NCBI RefSeq assembly: GCF_014905555.1
Contig: NZ_BNGS01000017.1
Coordinates: forward strand, 1 to 64,000
DNA: 64,000 bases
Source of the DNA: Streptomyces sp. Y2F8-2
GTDB lineage: Bacteria; Actinomycetota; Actinomycetes; Streptomycetales; Streptomycetaceae
Reading direction: 5' to 3'
Shown here: positions 16,065 through 24,690 of the stretch, in pieces
Layout: every line of letters begins with the position of its first letter
Position numbering within the stretch: position 1 is the first letter of the stretch
The notes under the pieces: generated by a model
The model's database searches: none
The model's input: only the letters and a program-made list of their open reading frames with translations
Told to the model about the DNA's origin: nothing
Made by a program: the position numbers and the translations under genes

Positions 16065-16763
16065 GTGTCGTACCACAAACGAAGCGCGGCGCTCGCGTCC
16101 GCCGCCGTCCTGGCCGGCTCGGCGGTCCTGACGGCCGCTCCCGTGGCCCGGGCCGACGTCGTCGACGTCGACTACCAGTGCAAGACGCCGATCGGCGACA
16201 AGAGTGCCGTCTCGCCCATCGACATCAAGGGCGTCCGGAGCGGCAGCGGCTACAGGATCACCATGTCCTGGCAGAAGGGCGTCTCCTCGAGCCCGGTCGA
16301 ACTGGGCAAGGGTGCGATGAACCCGAGCGCCACGATCGTGCTGGGCGGCGCCGACAGCGGCACCCTGACGGTCACCGGCCCGGCCAACCAGGCGGCGATC
16401 CCCGCCGACACCCCCATCAAGATCAGCGACTTGAGCGGCACGTACACGCCCAGGAAGACCGGCAAGGTCACCTTCACCGCGGGTGTGCTCACCATCAAGG
16501 CGCTCGGTACGACGACCACGTGCACGCCCGCCCACCCCCCGGGCCCGTCCCTGACCCTCGACGTCACCGCGGCCGGCGGCGGCACCTCCGGCTCCGCCAC
16601 GAGCGGCTCCGGCGCAAGCGGCTCCGCCTCCGGCGGGCAGCTGCCGCAGACCGGACCCGAGGACTCCGTGCTCGCCCTCGGCACCCTCGGCGGCACCGTC
16701 CTGCTCGCCGGCGCGGCCGGGGCGCTGTGGCTGACCCGCCGCAACCAGGCGGTACGCCACTGA
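16065..16763 (+). CDS. Secreted surface protein with LPQTG sortase-type tail
   Basis: A 232-residue exported protein. It has a signal peptide (basic N-terminus, hydrophobic LASAAVLAGSAVL, cleavage near ARADVV), and one globular domain of about 135 residues containing YQCKTPIGDKSAVSP and GVLTIKALGTTTTCTP, whose two cysteines could form a disulfide. A Gly/Ser linker follows, then LPQTG, a hydrophobic helix and RR at the end: the sortase sorting-signal layout. Start GTG 16065 with AGGGGA upstream. Its domain is repeated in the last gene of the same operon. No named family; function unknown, cell-wall attachment inferred. Confidence 0.8.
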   Translation: MSYHKRSAALASAAVLAGSAVLTAAPVARADVVDVDYQCKTPIGDKSAVSPIDIKGVRSGSGYRITMSWQKGVSSSPVELGKGAMNPSATIVLGGADSGTLTVTGPANQAAIPADTPIKISDLSGTYTPRKTGKVTFTAGVLTIKALGTTTTCTPAHPPGPSLTLDVTAAGGGTSGSATSGSGASGSASGGQLPQTGPEDSVLALGTLGGTVLLAGAAGALWLTRRNQAVRH

Positions 16764-16791
16764 GCAGACCTCCGTACCAGCAGGAGCCGCC

Positions 16792-17709
16792 ATGCCGTAC
16801 GTCCGCCCCGCCTCCGCCTGCGCCCTCGCTCTCGCCGTCGCCTGTGCGAGCCCGCCGGTCGCCGCGCCCGCCGTCGCCGAGGCCGGCTGGTCCCTGGGCG
16901 GTGCGGGCGGGCGGCCGTACGTGTACGCGGAGGGCGAGCCCGGTTCGGTCCTCGAGGACGCGGTGTCGGTGCGCAACCCGGGCGGGCGGCCGCTGACCGT
17001 CCGGCTGCGCGGCGCCCAGGAGGCACGGGGGGCACCGGGCGACTCCGGCCCGTGGATCGCCTTCGCACGCACGACGGGAGGGCACCGGATCCCGGTGCGC
17101 ACCGTCTCGGTGACCGTGCCCGCCCGGTCCCGCGCCGACGTGCCGTTCACCGTGGCGGTGCCCGCGGGAGCGGCACCCGGTGACCACCCGGGCTCGGTCG
17201 TGGCGAGCGCGGACGGCCGCTCCACCGCCGTACGCCTCCGACTCCGCGTCGTCGGACCGGCGTTGTCCGCGCTGACCGTGGAGCACATGGCGGTGCGCGG
17301 CGGACGGATCACCTACGAGCTGGTCAACCGCGGTACGACCGTGCTCACGCCGAGGCTCGCCGTCCGTGCCGACGGTGTCCTCGGCCGGCTCCTGGACCGT
17401 CCCGAGCGCACCCTGCCCCTCGACCTGCCGCCCGGCCACCGGGTCCGGCTCACCGAGCCGTGGCCGCACCACCCGGTGCTCGACGCGGTGCACGTCCGGG
17501 TCACGGTCACGGCGGCGGGCGGGGCGCAGGCTTCCGGGTCGGCGTCGGCGCGGTTCGTGCCGTGGGGCGCGGTGGCGGGCAGCGGGGCGGGGCTGCTCGC
17601 GGCTGCGGTCGCCGGTGTCGCCGTACGGCGCCGCAGGCACCGGCCGCCGGACCGGCGGACCGGTGAACGGCCGTGTCCGGACCCCGAGTCGACGGGAGCG
17701 CTGAGGTGA
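16792..17709 (+). CDS. Exported WxLIP/DUF916-like protein with C-terminal membrane anchor
   Basis: A 305-residue exported protein: signal peptide at 1-30, two beta-rich regions (about 35-150 and 155-250), then one TM helix (WGAVAGSGAGLLAAAVAGVAV) and a short, basic cytoplasmic tail. The first region, with SVRNPGGRPLTVRL and PGDHPGSVVAS, resembles the Ig-like fold of WxL-interacting (DUF916) proteins; I hold that loosely. The ATG at 16792 follows AGGAGCC, 28 nt after the LPQTG gene. The stop overlaps the next GTG, so the three downstream genes are translationally coupled. Confidence 0.72.
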   Translation: MPYVRPASACALALAVACASPPVAAPAVAEAGWSLGGAGGRPYVYAEGEPGSVLEDAVSVRNPGGRPLTVRLRGAQEARGAPGDSGPWIAFARTTGGHRIPVRTVSVTVPARSRADVPFTVAVPAGAAPGDHPGSVVASADGRSTAVRLRLRVVGPALSALTVEHMAVRGGRITYELVNRGTTVLTPRLAVRADGVLGRLLDRPERTLPLDLPPGHRVRLTEPWPHHPVLDAVHVRVTVTAAGGAQASGSASARFVPWGAVAGSGAGLLAAAVAGVAVRRRRHRPPDRRTGERPCPDPESTGALR

Positions 17710-18782
17710 AGGGGCGTATCTCCGCACTGGTGGCGGTGCTGGCGCCCGTGGCGGTGCTCGCGCTCGTCCTGGCGCCCCTGGCGGCGCCCGCCTGGGGCGC
17801 CGGCAAACCGGCCGTCGAGCTGTCCGCGTCCCAGGCGGGTTCCGGCGGTTCGATCACCGTGTCCGGCAGCGGCTGGCGGGCGAAGACGCTGCTGATGATC
17901 CTCATCTGCGGGCAGGCCACGCCGTCCCGGGGGGTGATCGGCGGCACCAACTCCTGCGCCAACGCGGACGGACGAGCCGTCACGACCGACGCGCGGGGCC
18001 ACTTCAGCAGGAAGCTGCCGGTCGCCGAGCCGCCCGCGCCGTGCCCCTGTGTGGTGCACGTCGCCGCCGTCACCGGGGCCGGGGCCACCGCCGACGAGGC
18101 CTTCCAGGTCGCCGGGCATGCCGTCAGGCCGCTGCCCGGCGAGTCCGCCGCCGGGCGTCTTTCGGTGCTGACGGACACCCGTCTCGACGGCTCCAGTGGG
18201 CTGCTGACCTGGTTCGGGGCGCCGCCGCAGCGCACACTCGTGTTCACCGTCGGCAACGTCGGCTCGTCGCCGGTGAGGGAACCCGTCTTCCTTGTCGGCA
18301 CCTCGCACGGCGTGTTCGCGCCGCAGTGGGACGAGCGGCAGTGGCACGGCACGGTCGCGCCCGGCAGGAAGGCGGAGATCAGGCTGCCGGTGGAGCTCAC
18401 GGCGGGCGCCCACGGCGACTACACGGTCTCCCTCGAGTACGGCGGCAAGGTCCTCGCCGAGCAGCCGTGGGGTGTCGGCCGGCCCTGGGGCGTGACCGTC
18501 TTCTGGGTCCTGGTCTGCCTGGTAGTGCCGACGGCAGCCTTCCGCGTCGGCATGGCGGTCGTGGACCGGGTGCGGCCGCGCGGCGCGGTGGTACGCCACC
18601 GGGGGCTTCGGCTGCCAGGCGTCGCCCTGCGCCCGCCGAAGCCGCCCGCTCCCGCGAGGACCGGCACCACTTCGGCCCTCCCGTGGTTCACCCCGGACAC
18701 GGATCCGGGGACCGCGGCGAGCGGCCGGCTCTCCGCACCGCACGAGGACAGTCCGGCGACCCCGACGAAGGGAAACACGTGA
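17706..18782 (+). CDS. Exported Ig-like surface protein with C-terminal membrane helix
   Basis: A 358-residue protein with a signal peptide (residues 1-31, LAPVAVLALVLAPLAAPAWG), a beta-rich domain starting VELSASQAGSGGSITVSGSGW, a short cysteine-containing region (PAPCPCVV), a second beta-rich domain (about 160-260), and a TM helix (VTVFWVLVCLVVPTAAF) followed by a 70-residue basic/Pro-rich cytoplasmic tail. It begins at GTG 17706, overlapping the upstream stop, and ends overlapping the next GTG. No recognised family. Gene fusion or frameshift is not evident. Confidence 0.75.
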   Translation: MKGRISALVAVLAPVAVLALVLAPLAAPAWGAGKPAVELSASQAGSGGSITVSGSGWRAKTLLMILICGQATPSRGVIGGTNSCANADGRAVTTDARGHFSRKLPVAEPPAPCPCVVHVAAVTGAGATADEAFQVAGHAVRPLPGESAAGRLSVLTDTRLDGSSGLLTWFGAPPQRTLVFTVGNVGSSPVREPVFLVGTSHGVFAPQWDERQWHGTVAPGRKAEIRLPVELTAGAHGDYTVSLEYGGKVLAEQPWGVGRPWGVTVFWVLVCLVVPTAAFRVGMAVVDRVRPRGAVVRHRGLRLPGVALRPPKPPAPARTGTTSALPWFTPDTDPGTAASGRLSAPHEDSPATPTKGNT

Positions 18783-20197
18783 GAACGCAACGGAGAGTGT
18801 CCAAGGCGGCGGGCGGAAACAGCGCGGCCGGTGACAGGGGGAGAAGGACGGCCGCGGCAGGTGCGGCACTGATGCTGTGCGGTGCGGGGCTTCTGCTCGG
18901 CGTCGCCGCGGCACCGGCCCAGGCGGCCGAGGTGTCGTACGCCACCGAGTGCATCCCGCCCGCGATCTCCGGGCTGCCGCCGGTCCAGGGCACCACGAAG
19001 GTGGAGATCACGGCACCGGCCGAGGCCAAGGTCGGCGACGAGGTCACGGTCACCTGGAAGTTCGTGCGTGCCGCTTCCAAGAACCCCGACGTGCTCGACC
19101 TGGACAAGGACACGGTCAAGCCGACCGGCACGCTGAAGGCGGGCGGCGCGCAGACCGCCGGCATCGCCATGGCGGGGCCGCGGTCGAACCCGCCGATCCC
19201 CAAGAACAGCGACATGAAGCTGTCCGACATGACGGGCACCCTGAAGCTGACGTCGGCGGGCGAGGTGACGCTGACCCCGGACGCCTACACCATCAACGTC
19301 GACAAGCCGATCTCCACGGACACCAAGTGCACCCCGAAGGAGACGGTGGGACCGGCGGCGACCATCAAGGTGACCGGCGGGAGCGGGGGAGCGGGCGGTA
19401 CGACGGGCGGGCTGCCGACAGTGGTGCCGACGACGCTCCTCCCCACCAACCCGCCGACGGGCCTGCCGACCGCGTCCTCCACCGCGACGTCCCCGACGGC
19501 CACCTCCTCCGCGTCGACGTCCCCGACGGCGAGCGCGAGTGCGACCGGCGGCGACGGCGGCGGGCAGCGGGACTTCACGGGAAAGGAGGTGCAGGTCCCG
19601 TACGCCTGCAAGACGCCCATCGGCGACAAGAGCGCCACGTCGCCGGTGCAGATCAACGCGAAGAAGGACGGCGGGAACTTCGATCTCACCGTGCGGTTCA
19701 AGAAGTCGGTGATGAACAGTCCGGTGGACATCCCGAAAGGCTCGGTGAAACCGTCGATGGAGGTCCTGGTGGGCGGCGCGGACAAGGGCGCGGTCCATGT
19801 CGAGGGCCCGGCGAACGCGCAGGAGGTCAAGTCGGGTGATCCGATCGAGATCCCGGACCTGACGGGAACGTACAAACCGGGCACGAGCGGGGAGTCGACG
19901 CTGTCGCCGGGCGTGCTGACCATCAAGGCCCTCGGCACGACCACGACGTGCACACCGGCGAAGACGGAGGTGTCGCTGACACTGGACACCGCCCAGCAGC
20001 CGGGCGGGACGTCCGGAGGCACGTCGTCGGGCGGTACGACGGGCGGCGGTACGACGGCCGGGGGTACGACAGGCGGCGGCCTGGCCCAGACGGGCACGGA
20101 CGACCACGGAACCCTCAAGGCCCTCGGCCTGGTGGCGGGCACGGCGATCCTGCTGGGCGGCGCGGTCTTCACGTTCCTGCCCCGCCGCGTTCGCTGA
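18779..20197 (+). CDS. Two-domain secreted surface protein with LAQTG sortase-type tail
   Basis: A 472-residue exported protein: signal peptide to about residue 49, domain A (about 50-200), a Thr/Ser/Pro linker, domain B (about 270-405), a Gly/Thr linker, then LAQTG, a hydrophobic helix and a basic end. Streptomyces class E sortases recognise LAXTG, the signal used by long chaplins. Domain B (ACKTPIGDKSATSPV, GVLTIKALGTTTTCTP) is clearly homologous to the single domain of the operon's first gene. Start GTG 18779 overlaps the upstream stop. The operon is closed by a strong hairpin at 20210. Confidence 0.8.
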   Translation: MRTQRRVSKAAGGNSAAGDRGRRTAAAGAALMLCGAGLLLGVAAAPAQAAEVSYATECIPPAISGLPPVQGTTKVEITAPAEAKVGDEVTVTWKFVRAASKNPDVLDLDKDTVKPTGTLKAGGAQTAGIAMAGPRSNPPIPKNSDMKLSDMTGTLKLTSAGEVTLTPDAYTINVDKPISTDTKCTPKETVGPAATIKVTGGSGGAGGTTGGLPTVVPTTLLPTNPPTGLPTASSTATSPTATSSASTSPTASASATGGDGGGQRDFTGKEVQVPYACKTPIGDKSATSPVQINAKKDGGNFDLTVRFKKSVMNSPVDIPKGSVKPSMEVLVGGADKGAVHVEGPANAQEVKSGDPIEIPDLTGTYKPGTSGESTLSPGVLTIKALGTTTTCTPAKTEVSLTLDTAQQPGGTSGGTSSGGTTGGGTTAGGTTGGGLAQTGTDDHGTLKALGLVAGTAILLGGAVFTFLPRRVR

Positions 20198-20209
20198 CCC
20201 TCAGAACGG

Positions 20210-20249
20210 CGGAGGGCCGCCGCATCCACGTGGGTGCGGCGGCCCTCCG
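20210..20249. terminator. Bidirectional intrinsic-type terminator hairpin
   Basis: CGGAGGGCCGCCGCA and its perfect reverse complement form a 15-bp stem with a 10-nt loop between two converging genes (surface-protein operon and peptide transporter). No U-tract is present, as is usual in Streptomyces. Confidence 0.85.
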
Positions 20250-20266
20250 AGAGCCCGGGCGCGACG

Positions 20267-21763
20267 TCAGTGCACGTCGCCCATGAGCTCCTTGACCTTG
20301 CTGCGGTACATCCACACCGCGAGACCGGCGAGCACGGCGAGCGCGGCCTGCAGGGCCACGATGCCCGTCTTGTTCAGGTCGACGCCCGCGATCGACAGCA
20401 GACCGGTCGTGGCGTCACCGGCGGTGACGGCCAGGAACCAGACGCCCATCATCTGGGAGGCGTACTTCGCCGGCGCCATCTTCGTGGTGACCGACAGGCC
20501 CACCGGCGACAGCGTCAGCTCACCGATCGTCTGCACGAAGTAGATCGCCACCAGCCACATCGCGGCCGCCTTGTGACCGCCGTCGGCGATCCCCAGCGGG
20601 GCGAGGAAGAGGAAGAAGGACGCGCCGATCAGGACCAGGCCCATCGCGAACTTCACCGCGGTGCTCGGCTCCTTGCCGCGCCGGGCCAGCGCCAGCCACG
20701 CCCAGGCGAAGACCGGGGCCAGCGCCATGATCATGACCGGGTTGACCGACTGGTACCAGGAGACCGGGAAGTTCCAGCCGAAGATCGTGTTCTTCGCCGA
20801 GGAGTCGGCGAACAGCGACACCGTCGAGCCGCCCTGGTCGTAGATCATCCAGAACACGGCCGCGGCGACGAAGAACCAGATGTACGCCGTCATCTTCGAC
20901 TGCTCGGTGCGGTCCAGCTCCTTGTCCCGCTTGATGCGGGCGATGACCAGGACCGGGATGATCAGGCCGGCGAGGGTGATCGGGACCAGCAGCCAGTTCA
21001 GCGTGTAGACGCCGGAGAAACCGACGATCGCGTAGAAGACGACCGCGACGCCCGCCCACAGGGCGGCCTTGGTCAGGGTGGCCTTCTTCTGCTCGGCCGT
21101 CAGCGGGGTCGGGACGACCTGCGAGCGGGAGCTGAGGTGACGGCCCCCGAGCAGGAACTGGCCGAGGCCGAGCGCCATGCCGAGCGCGGCGAGCGCGAAG
21201 CCCAGGTGCCAGTTGACGTTCTGGCCGACGGTGCCGATGACCAGCGGCGCGGCGAAGGCACCGAGGTTGATGCCGATGTAGAAGAGGGTGAAGCCACCGT
21301 CGCGGCGCGGGTCGTCCGGGCCCTCGTAGAGGTGGCCGACCATCGTGGAGATGTTCGCCTTCAGCAGGCCCGAGCCGATCGCCACGAGGCCGAGACCGGC
21401 GAAGAAGGTACCGGCGGTGGGCAGAGCCAGCGTGAGGTGGCCCAGCATGATGACGAAGCCCGCCACGGCGACCGTCTTGCGCGGACCGAGGACCCGGTCG
21501 GCGAACCAGCCGCCCGGCAGGGCGAGCAGGTATACGAGCGACAGGTACACCGAGTAGATCGCGGTCGCGGTGGCCGCGCTCATGTGCAGGCCGCCCGGTG
21601 CCACCAGGTACAGCGGGAGGAGGGCCTTCATGCCGTAGTAGGAGAACCTCTCCCACATCTCGGTCATGAAGAGGGTGGCCAGTCCGCGGGGGTGGCCGAA
21701 GAAGGTCTTCTCGGATCCGGGGGTGCCCGGGCGGACCGAGTCCTTCGTCAGGCTGGACGCCAT
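20267..21763 (-). CDS. POT/PTR2 family proton-coupled peptide transporter
   Basis: A 498-residue integral membrane protein with about 12-14 helices. The POT family hallmark ExxERFxYYG is intact (EMWERFSYYG, residues 35-44), and GLGLVAIGSGLLKANIS plus FTLFYIGINLG match the PTR2 signatures. It imports di- and tripeptides with protons across the cytoplasmic membrane. Start at ATG 21763, preceded by AAGGAAC; the longer frame is not supported. It is alone on the minus strand, with a 532-bp intergenic region upstream shared with the response-regulator gene. Confidence 0.93.
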   Translation of the reverse strand: MASSLTKDSVRPGTPGSEKTFFGHPRGLATLFMTEMWERFSYYGMKALLPLYLVAPGGLHMSAATATAIYSVYLSLVYLLALPGGWFADRVLGPRKTVAVAGFVIMLGHLTLALPTAGTFFAGLGLVAIGSGLLKANISTMVGHLYEGPDDPRRDGGFTLFYIGINLGAFAAPLVIGTVGQNVNWHLGFALAALGMALGLGQFLLGGRHLSSRSQVVPTPLTAEQKKATLTKAALWAGVAVVFYAIVGFSGVYTLNWLLVPITLAGLIIPVLVIARIKRDKELDRTEQSKMTAYIWFFVAAAVFWMIYDQGGSTVSLFADSSAKNTIFGWNFPVSWYQSVNPVMIMALAPVFAWAWLALARRGKEPSTAVKFAMGLVLIGASFFLFLAPLGIADGGHKAAAMWLVAIYFVQTIGELTLSPVGLSVTTKMAPAKYASQMMGVWFLAVTAGDATTGLLSIAGVDLNKTGIVALQAALAVLAGLAVWMYRSKVKELMGDVH

Positions 21764-22283
21764 GGTCGTTCCTTGCTGGTCGGGACGCGCTGCACGAGCG
21801 TCACGCGCCCGTGGGGGGACGGCCGGCACCGGCGGGATCGGACGTCCGCCCCACGCCCACGGGGTGTCCGCCCCGGATCACGGAGCGGTGGACGGCGACC
21901 ACCGGGATCCACGCCTCTACGCGCGTTGAGCGCTCAAGGCCCGGCCACAGGTCATTCCTTCAAGGCTGGGAGGAGGCCAGCCCGCACACAAAAGAGACCT
22001 TCAGCGTCGAGCTACCGCCAAAGGTCCTGCTGGTGCTACAGGCGTTCTCCTCACCATACGTCACGGCGCAGCCGGATATGGAAGGACTTGAGACACGGAT
22101 CACAGGTGGTTACGGAACTATGGTCACCCATTCGAAGGTCTACGCCCAAATGGCCCCCGAGAGGTGCAGGTGTGACCACGGAGCGTCACGGACGTCGGCG
22201 CCGCCGCATCGTCCCAGGTCCAGGTAAGAATTCGCATTCCCATCACACCCGTGCTCACACCTTTGCTCTTGTCCTGGGCGGAC
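21764..22283. other. Intergenic region between peptide transporter and response regulator
   Basis: I see no credible gene here: the open frames are short, with poor codon bias and no ribosome binding site. It is less GC-rich than its flanks around 21990-22140. It holds a perfect 12-bp palindrome TTGAGCGCTCAA at 21926-21937, a possible operator about 160 nt upstream of the transporter start. The 3' end carries the response-regulator promoter. Confidence 0.5.
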
Positions 22284-22289
22284 TACCAT
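22284..22289 (+). promoter_or_regulatory. -10 element giving a leaderless transcript for the response regulator
   Basis: TACCAT at 22284-22289 is followed by 6 nt and then the ATG at 22296, so transcription would start at the start codon. No ribosome binding site precedes the ATG, which fits a leaderless mRNA. The -35 is weak (TTGCTC at 22263, 15 nt upstream). Confidence 0.45.
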
Positions 22290-22295
22290 CACCCC

Positions 22296-22973
22296 ATGAC
22301 CCGTGTACTGCTCGCCGAGGACGACGCGTCCATCTCGGAGCCGCTGGCCCGTGCCCTGCGCCGGGAGGGTTACGAGGTCGAGGTGCGCGAGGACGGACCC
22401 ACCGCGCTCGACGCCGGAATGCAGGGCGGCGTCGACCTGGTCGTGCTGGACCTCGGGCTGCCCGGCATGGACGGTCTGGAGGTGGCCCGCCGGCTGCGCG
22501 CCGAGGGCCACACCGTCCCGATCCTGATCCTGACCGCACGGGCCGACGAGGTGGACACCGTCGTCGGCCTCGACGCGGGCGCCGACGACTACGTCACCAA
22601 GCCGTTCCGGCTGGCGGAACTGCTCGCCCGGGTCCGCGCCCTGCTGCGGCGCGGCGCCACCGAGCCCGCGCAGCCGCCCGCCACGCACGGCGTGCGCATC
22701 GACGTGGAGTCGCACCGGGCCTGGATGGGCGACGAGGAGCTGCAGCTCACCGCGAAGGAGTTCGACCTGCTCCGGGTCCTGGTCCGGGACGCGGGCCGGG
22801 TCGTCACCCGCGACCAGCTGATGCGCGAGGTCTGGGACACGACGTGGTGGTCGTCCACGAAGACCCTGGACATGCACATCTCCTGGCTCCGCAAGAAGCT
22901 GGGCGACGACGCGGCGAACCCGCGGTACATCGCGACGGTACGGGGTGTGGGCTTCCGGTTCGAGAAGAACTAG
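22296..22973 (+). CDS. OmpR/PhoB-type response regulator
   Basis: A 225-residue two-domain response regulator. The receiver has the acidic pocket Glu8-Asp9-Asp10, phospho-acceptor Asp52 (LVVLDLGLPGMDG) and Lys102 (DDYVTKPF). The C-terminal winged helix (about 130-225) contains LTAKEFDLLRVLVRDAGRVV and YIATVRGVGFRF. It should bind DNA when phosphorylated by the kinase encoded 208 bp downstream on the same strand. The start is ATG 22296 with no ribosome binding site, consistent with leaderless translation. Target genes are unknown; the divergent peptide transporter is one neighbour that could be tested. Confidence 0.95.
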   Translation: MTRVLLAEDDASISEPLARALRREGYEVEVREDGPTALDAGMQGGVDLVVLDLGLPGMDGLEVARRLRAEGHTVPILILTARADEVDTVVGLDAGADDYVTKPFRLAELLARVRALLRRGATEPAQPPATHGVRIDVESHRAWMGDEELQLTAKEFDLLRVLVRDAGRVVTRDQLMREVWDTTWWSSTKTLDMHISWLRKKLGDDAANPRYIATVRGVGFRFEKN

Positions 22974-23181
22974 GCGCTGCCGCTGGGCTCCGCCGGGATC
23001 CGGTGTGGGTCGGGGTGGCCACAGGGCATCACGCCGTTGTGGCCGGTGTGCGTCCACGGCCGCGGGTCTCCTGCGGCTGGTCGCGCAGTTCCCCGCGCCC
23101 CTTCAGGACGCGGCTCCACCCCATGGCCCAGACGTGCCCGGGGCACACTGGTCGTCGTAAAGCCACCGCCCGGAGGGCCCC

Positions 23182-24462
23182 GTGCGTCGTCGTCTCATCC
23201 AGTCCACCCTCGCCGTCGTCCTCGTGGTGATCGCGGTCTTCGGCGTCTCCCTCGTGATCGTCGAGACCCGGACGATCAGCAACAGCGCCCAGGAGCGCGT
23301 CGACTCCGAGGCGCTGCGGCTGGCCAGCATCGTGGACAGCCGGATCCTCGGTGACGAGAAGGTCAGCGCCACGGTCTTCAAGGACCAGGTCACCGGCGAC
23401 AGGTACGCGGTGATCGACATCCCCGGCAAGCCCACCATCCGGGTCGGCAACCAGCCCGCCGGTGACGTCATCCACTCCACGACCAAGGGCGAGGAGGGGG
23501 AGACGGTCCGCGTCGAGGAGCCACGCTCCGCCGTCACGCGTGAAGTCGGCCGTACGCTGCTGATCATCGCCCTGGTGGCGCTGCTCGCGATCATCGCTGC
23601 GGTGCTGCTCGCGGTGCGCCAGGCCAACCGTCTGGCCTCCCCGCTCACCGACCTCGCCGAGACCGCCGAGCGCCTCGGGTCCGGCGACCCGCGCCCGCGC
23701 CACAAGCGGTACGGCGTCCCGGAGCTGGACCGGGTCGCCGATGTCCTCGACGCCTCCGCCGAGCGGATCGCCCGCATACTGACCGCCGAGCGGCGCCTGG
23801 CGGCCGACGCCTCGCACCAGCTGCGCACACCCCTGACGGCGTTGTCCATGCGGCTGGAGGAGATCACGCTCACGGACGACCCGGACACCGTGAAGGAGGA
23901 GGCGACGATCGCGCTGACGCAGGTGGAGCGGCTCACGGACGTCGTGGAGCGGCTGCTGACGAACGCCCGCGACCCGCGCACCGGCTCCGCCGTCTCCTTC
24001 GACCTGGACGAGGTCATCCAGCAGCAGCTCGCCGAGTGGCGGCCCGCCTACCGCAGCGCGGGACGTGCGATCGTCAGCTCCGGCAAACGGCACCTGCGGG
24101 CCGTGGGTACGCCGGGGGCGGTCGCCCAGGTGCTCGCGGCGCTGATCGAGAACTCGCTCATGCACGGGGGCGGCACGGTCGCCCTGCGCACCCGGGTCAC
24201 CGGCAACCAGGCGGTCGTGGAGGTCACGGACGAGGGGCCGGGGGTGCCGCCGGAGCTGGGCTCCCGCATCTTCGAGCGCACCATCAGCGGCCGTAACTCC
24301 ACGGGCATCGGTCTGGCGGTGGCGCGTGACCTCGCGGAGGCCGACGGCGGCCGTCTGGAGATGCTCCAGGCCAAGCCCCCGGTCTTCGGCCTGTTCCTGT
24401 CCCGCACCCCGCTGAAGGTGCCCGCCGAACCGGAGGAGGAATCGGAACGCACGGTGAGGTGA
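23182..24462 (+). CDS. Two-component sensor histidine kinase
   Basis: A 426-residue membrane kinase. TM1 is at about 7-28 and TM2 at about 123-146, enclosing an extracytoplasmic sensor domain of about 95 residues. A HAMP linker (147-200) follows, then the H box with His212 (DASHQLRTPLTAL), N box LIENSLMHGG, G1 DEGPGVP and G2 NSTGIGLAVAR. Start GTG 23182 with CGGAGGG upstream. It forms a pair with the regulator just upstream, although the 208-bp gap could hold a second promoter. The sensor domain shows no named fold; the signal is unknown. Confidence 0.95.
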   Translation: MRRRLIQSTLAVVLVVIAVFGVSLVIVETRTISNSAQERVDSEALRLASIVDSRILGDEKVSATVFKDQVTGDRYAVIDIPGKPTIRVGNQPAGDVIHSTTKGEEGETVRVEEPRSAVTREVGRTLLIIALVALLAIIAAVLLAVRQANRLASPLTDLAETAERLGSGDPRPRHKRYGVPELDRVADVLDASAERIARILTAERRLAADASHQLRTPLTALSMRLEEITLTDDPDTVKEEATIALTQVERLTDVVERLLTNARDPRTGSAVSFDLDEVIQQQLAEWRPAYRSAGRAIVSSGKRHLRAVGTPGAVAQVLAALIENSLMHGGGTVALRTRVTGNQAVVEVTDEGPGVPPELGSRIFERTISGRNSTGIGLAVARDLAEADGGRLEMLQAKPPVFGLFLSRTPLKVPAEPEEESERTVR

Positions 24463-24530
24463 ACCGGGGAGCGGGGGCCCGGTGCAGCGGTCGGTCGGGA
24501 CTTCTTCGCCGCCCAGGCTTGGACGACCTT

Positions 24531-24660
24531 CTTCGCCGTACGACGCGGGGAATGTTCGCCGTACGACGCCGGGCGGTGCTCTTCGCCGTACGACGCGAGG
24601 GATGTTCGCCGTACGACGCCGGCCGGTGCTCTTCGCCGCACGACGCCAGGGCGATGTTCT
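24531..24660. repeat. 50-bp tandem repeat (2.6 copies), each with two TTCGCCGTACGACGC cores
   Basis: Units run 24531-24580, 24581-24630 and a partial 24631-24660. The first two differ at only a few positions. Within each, the 15-mer TTCGCCGTACGACGC occurs twice, so five cores in all (the last with CGCACG). It lies between the kinase stop and the end of the convergent gtrA gene. No gene is credible here. Function unknown: replication slippage product, 3'-end structure or protein-binding array. Confidence 0.8.
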
Positions 24661-24690
24661 GCTCACGCGCCTGTCAGGGCGCGCCGACGG

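Noticed and set aside
24531..24660. CRISPR array
   Set aside because: The repeats are tandem with no unique spacers and no cas genes are nearby.
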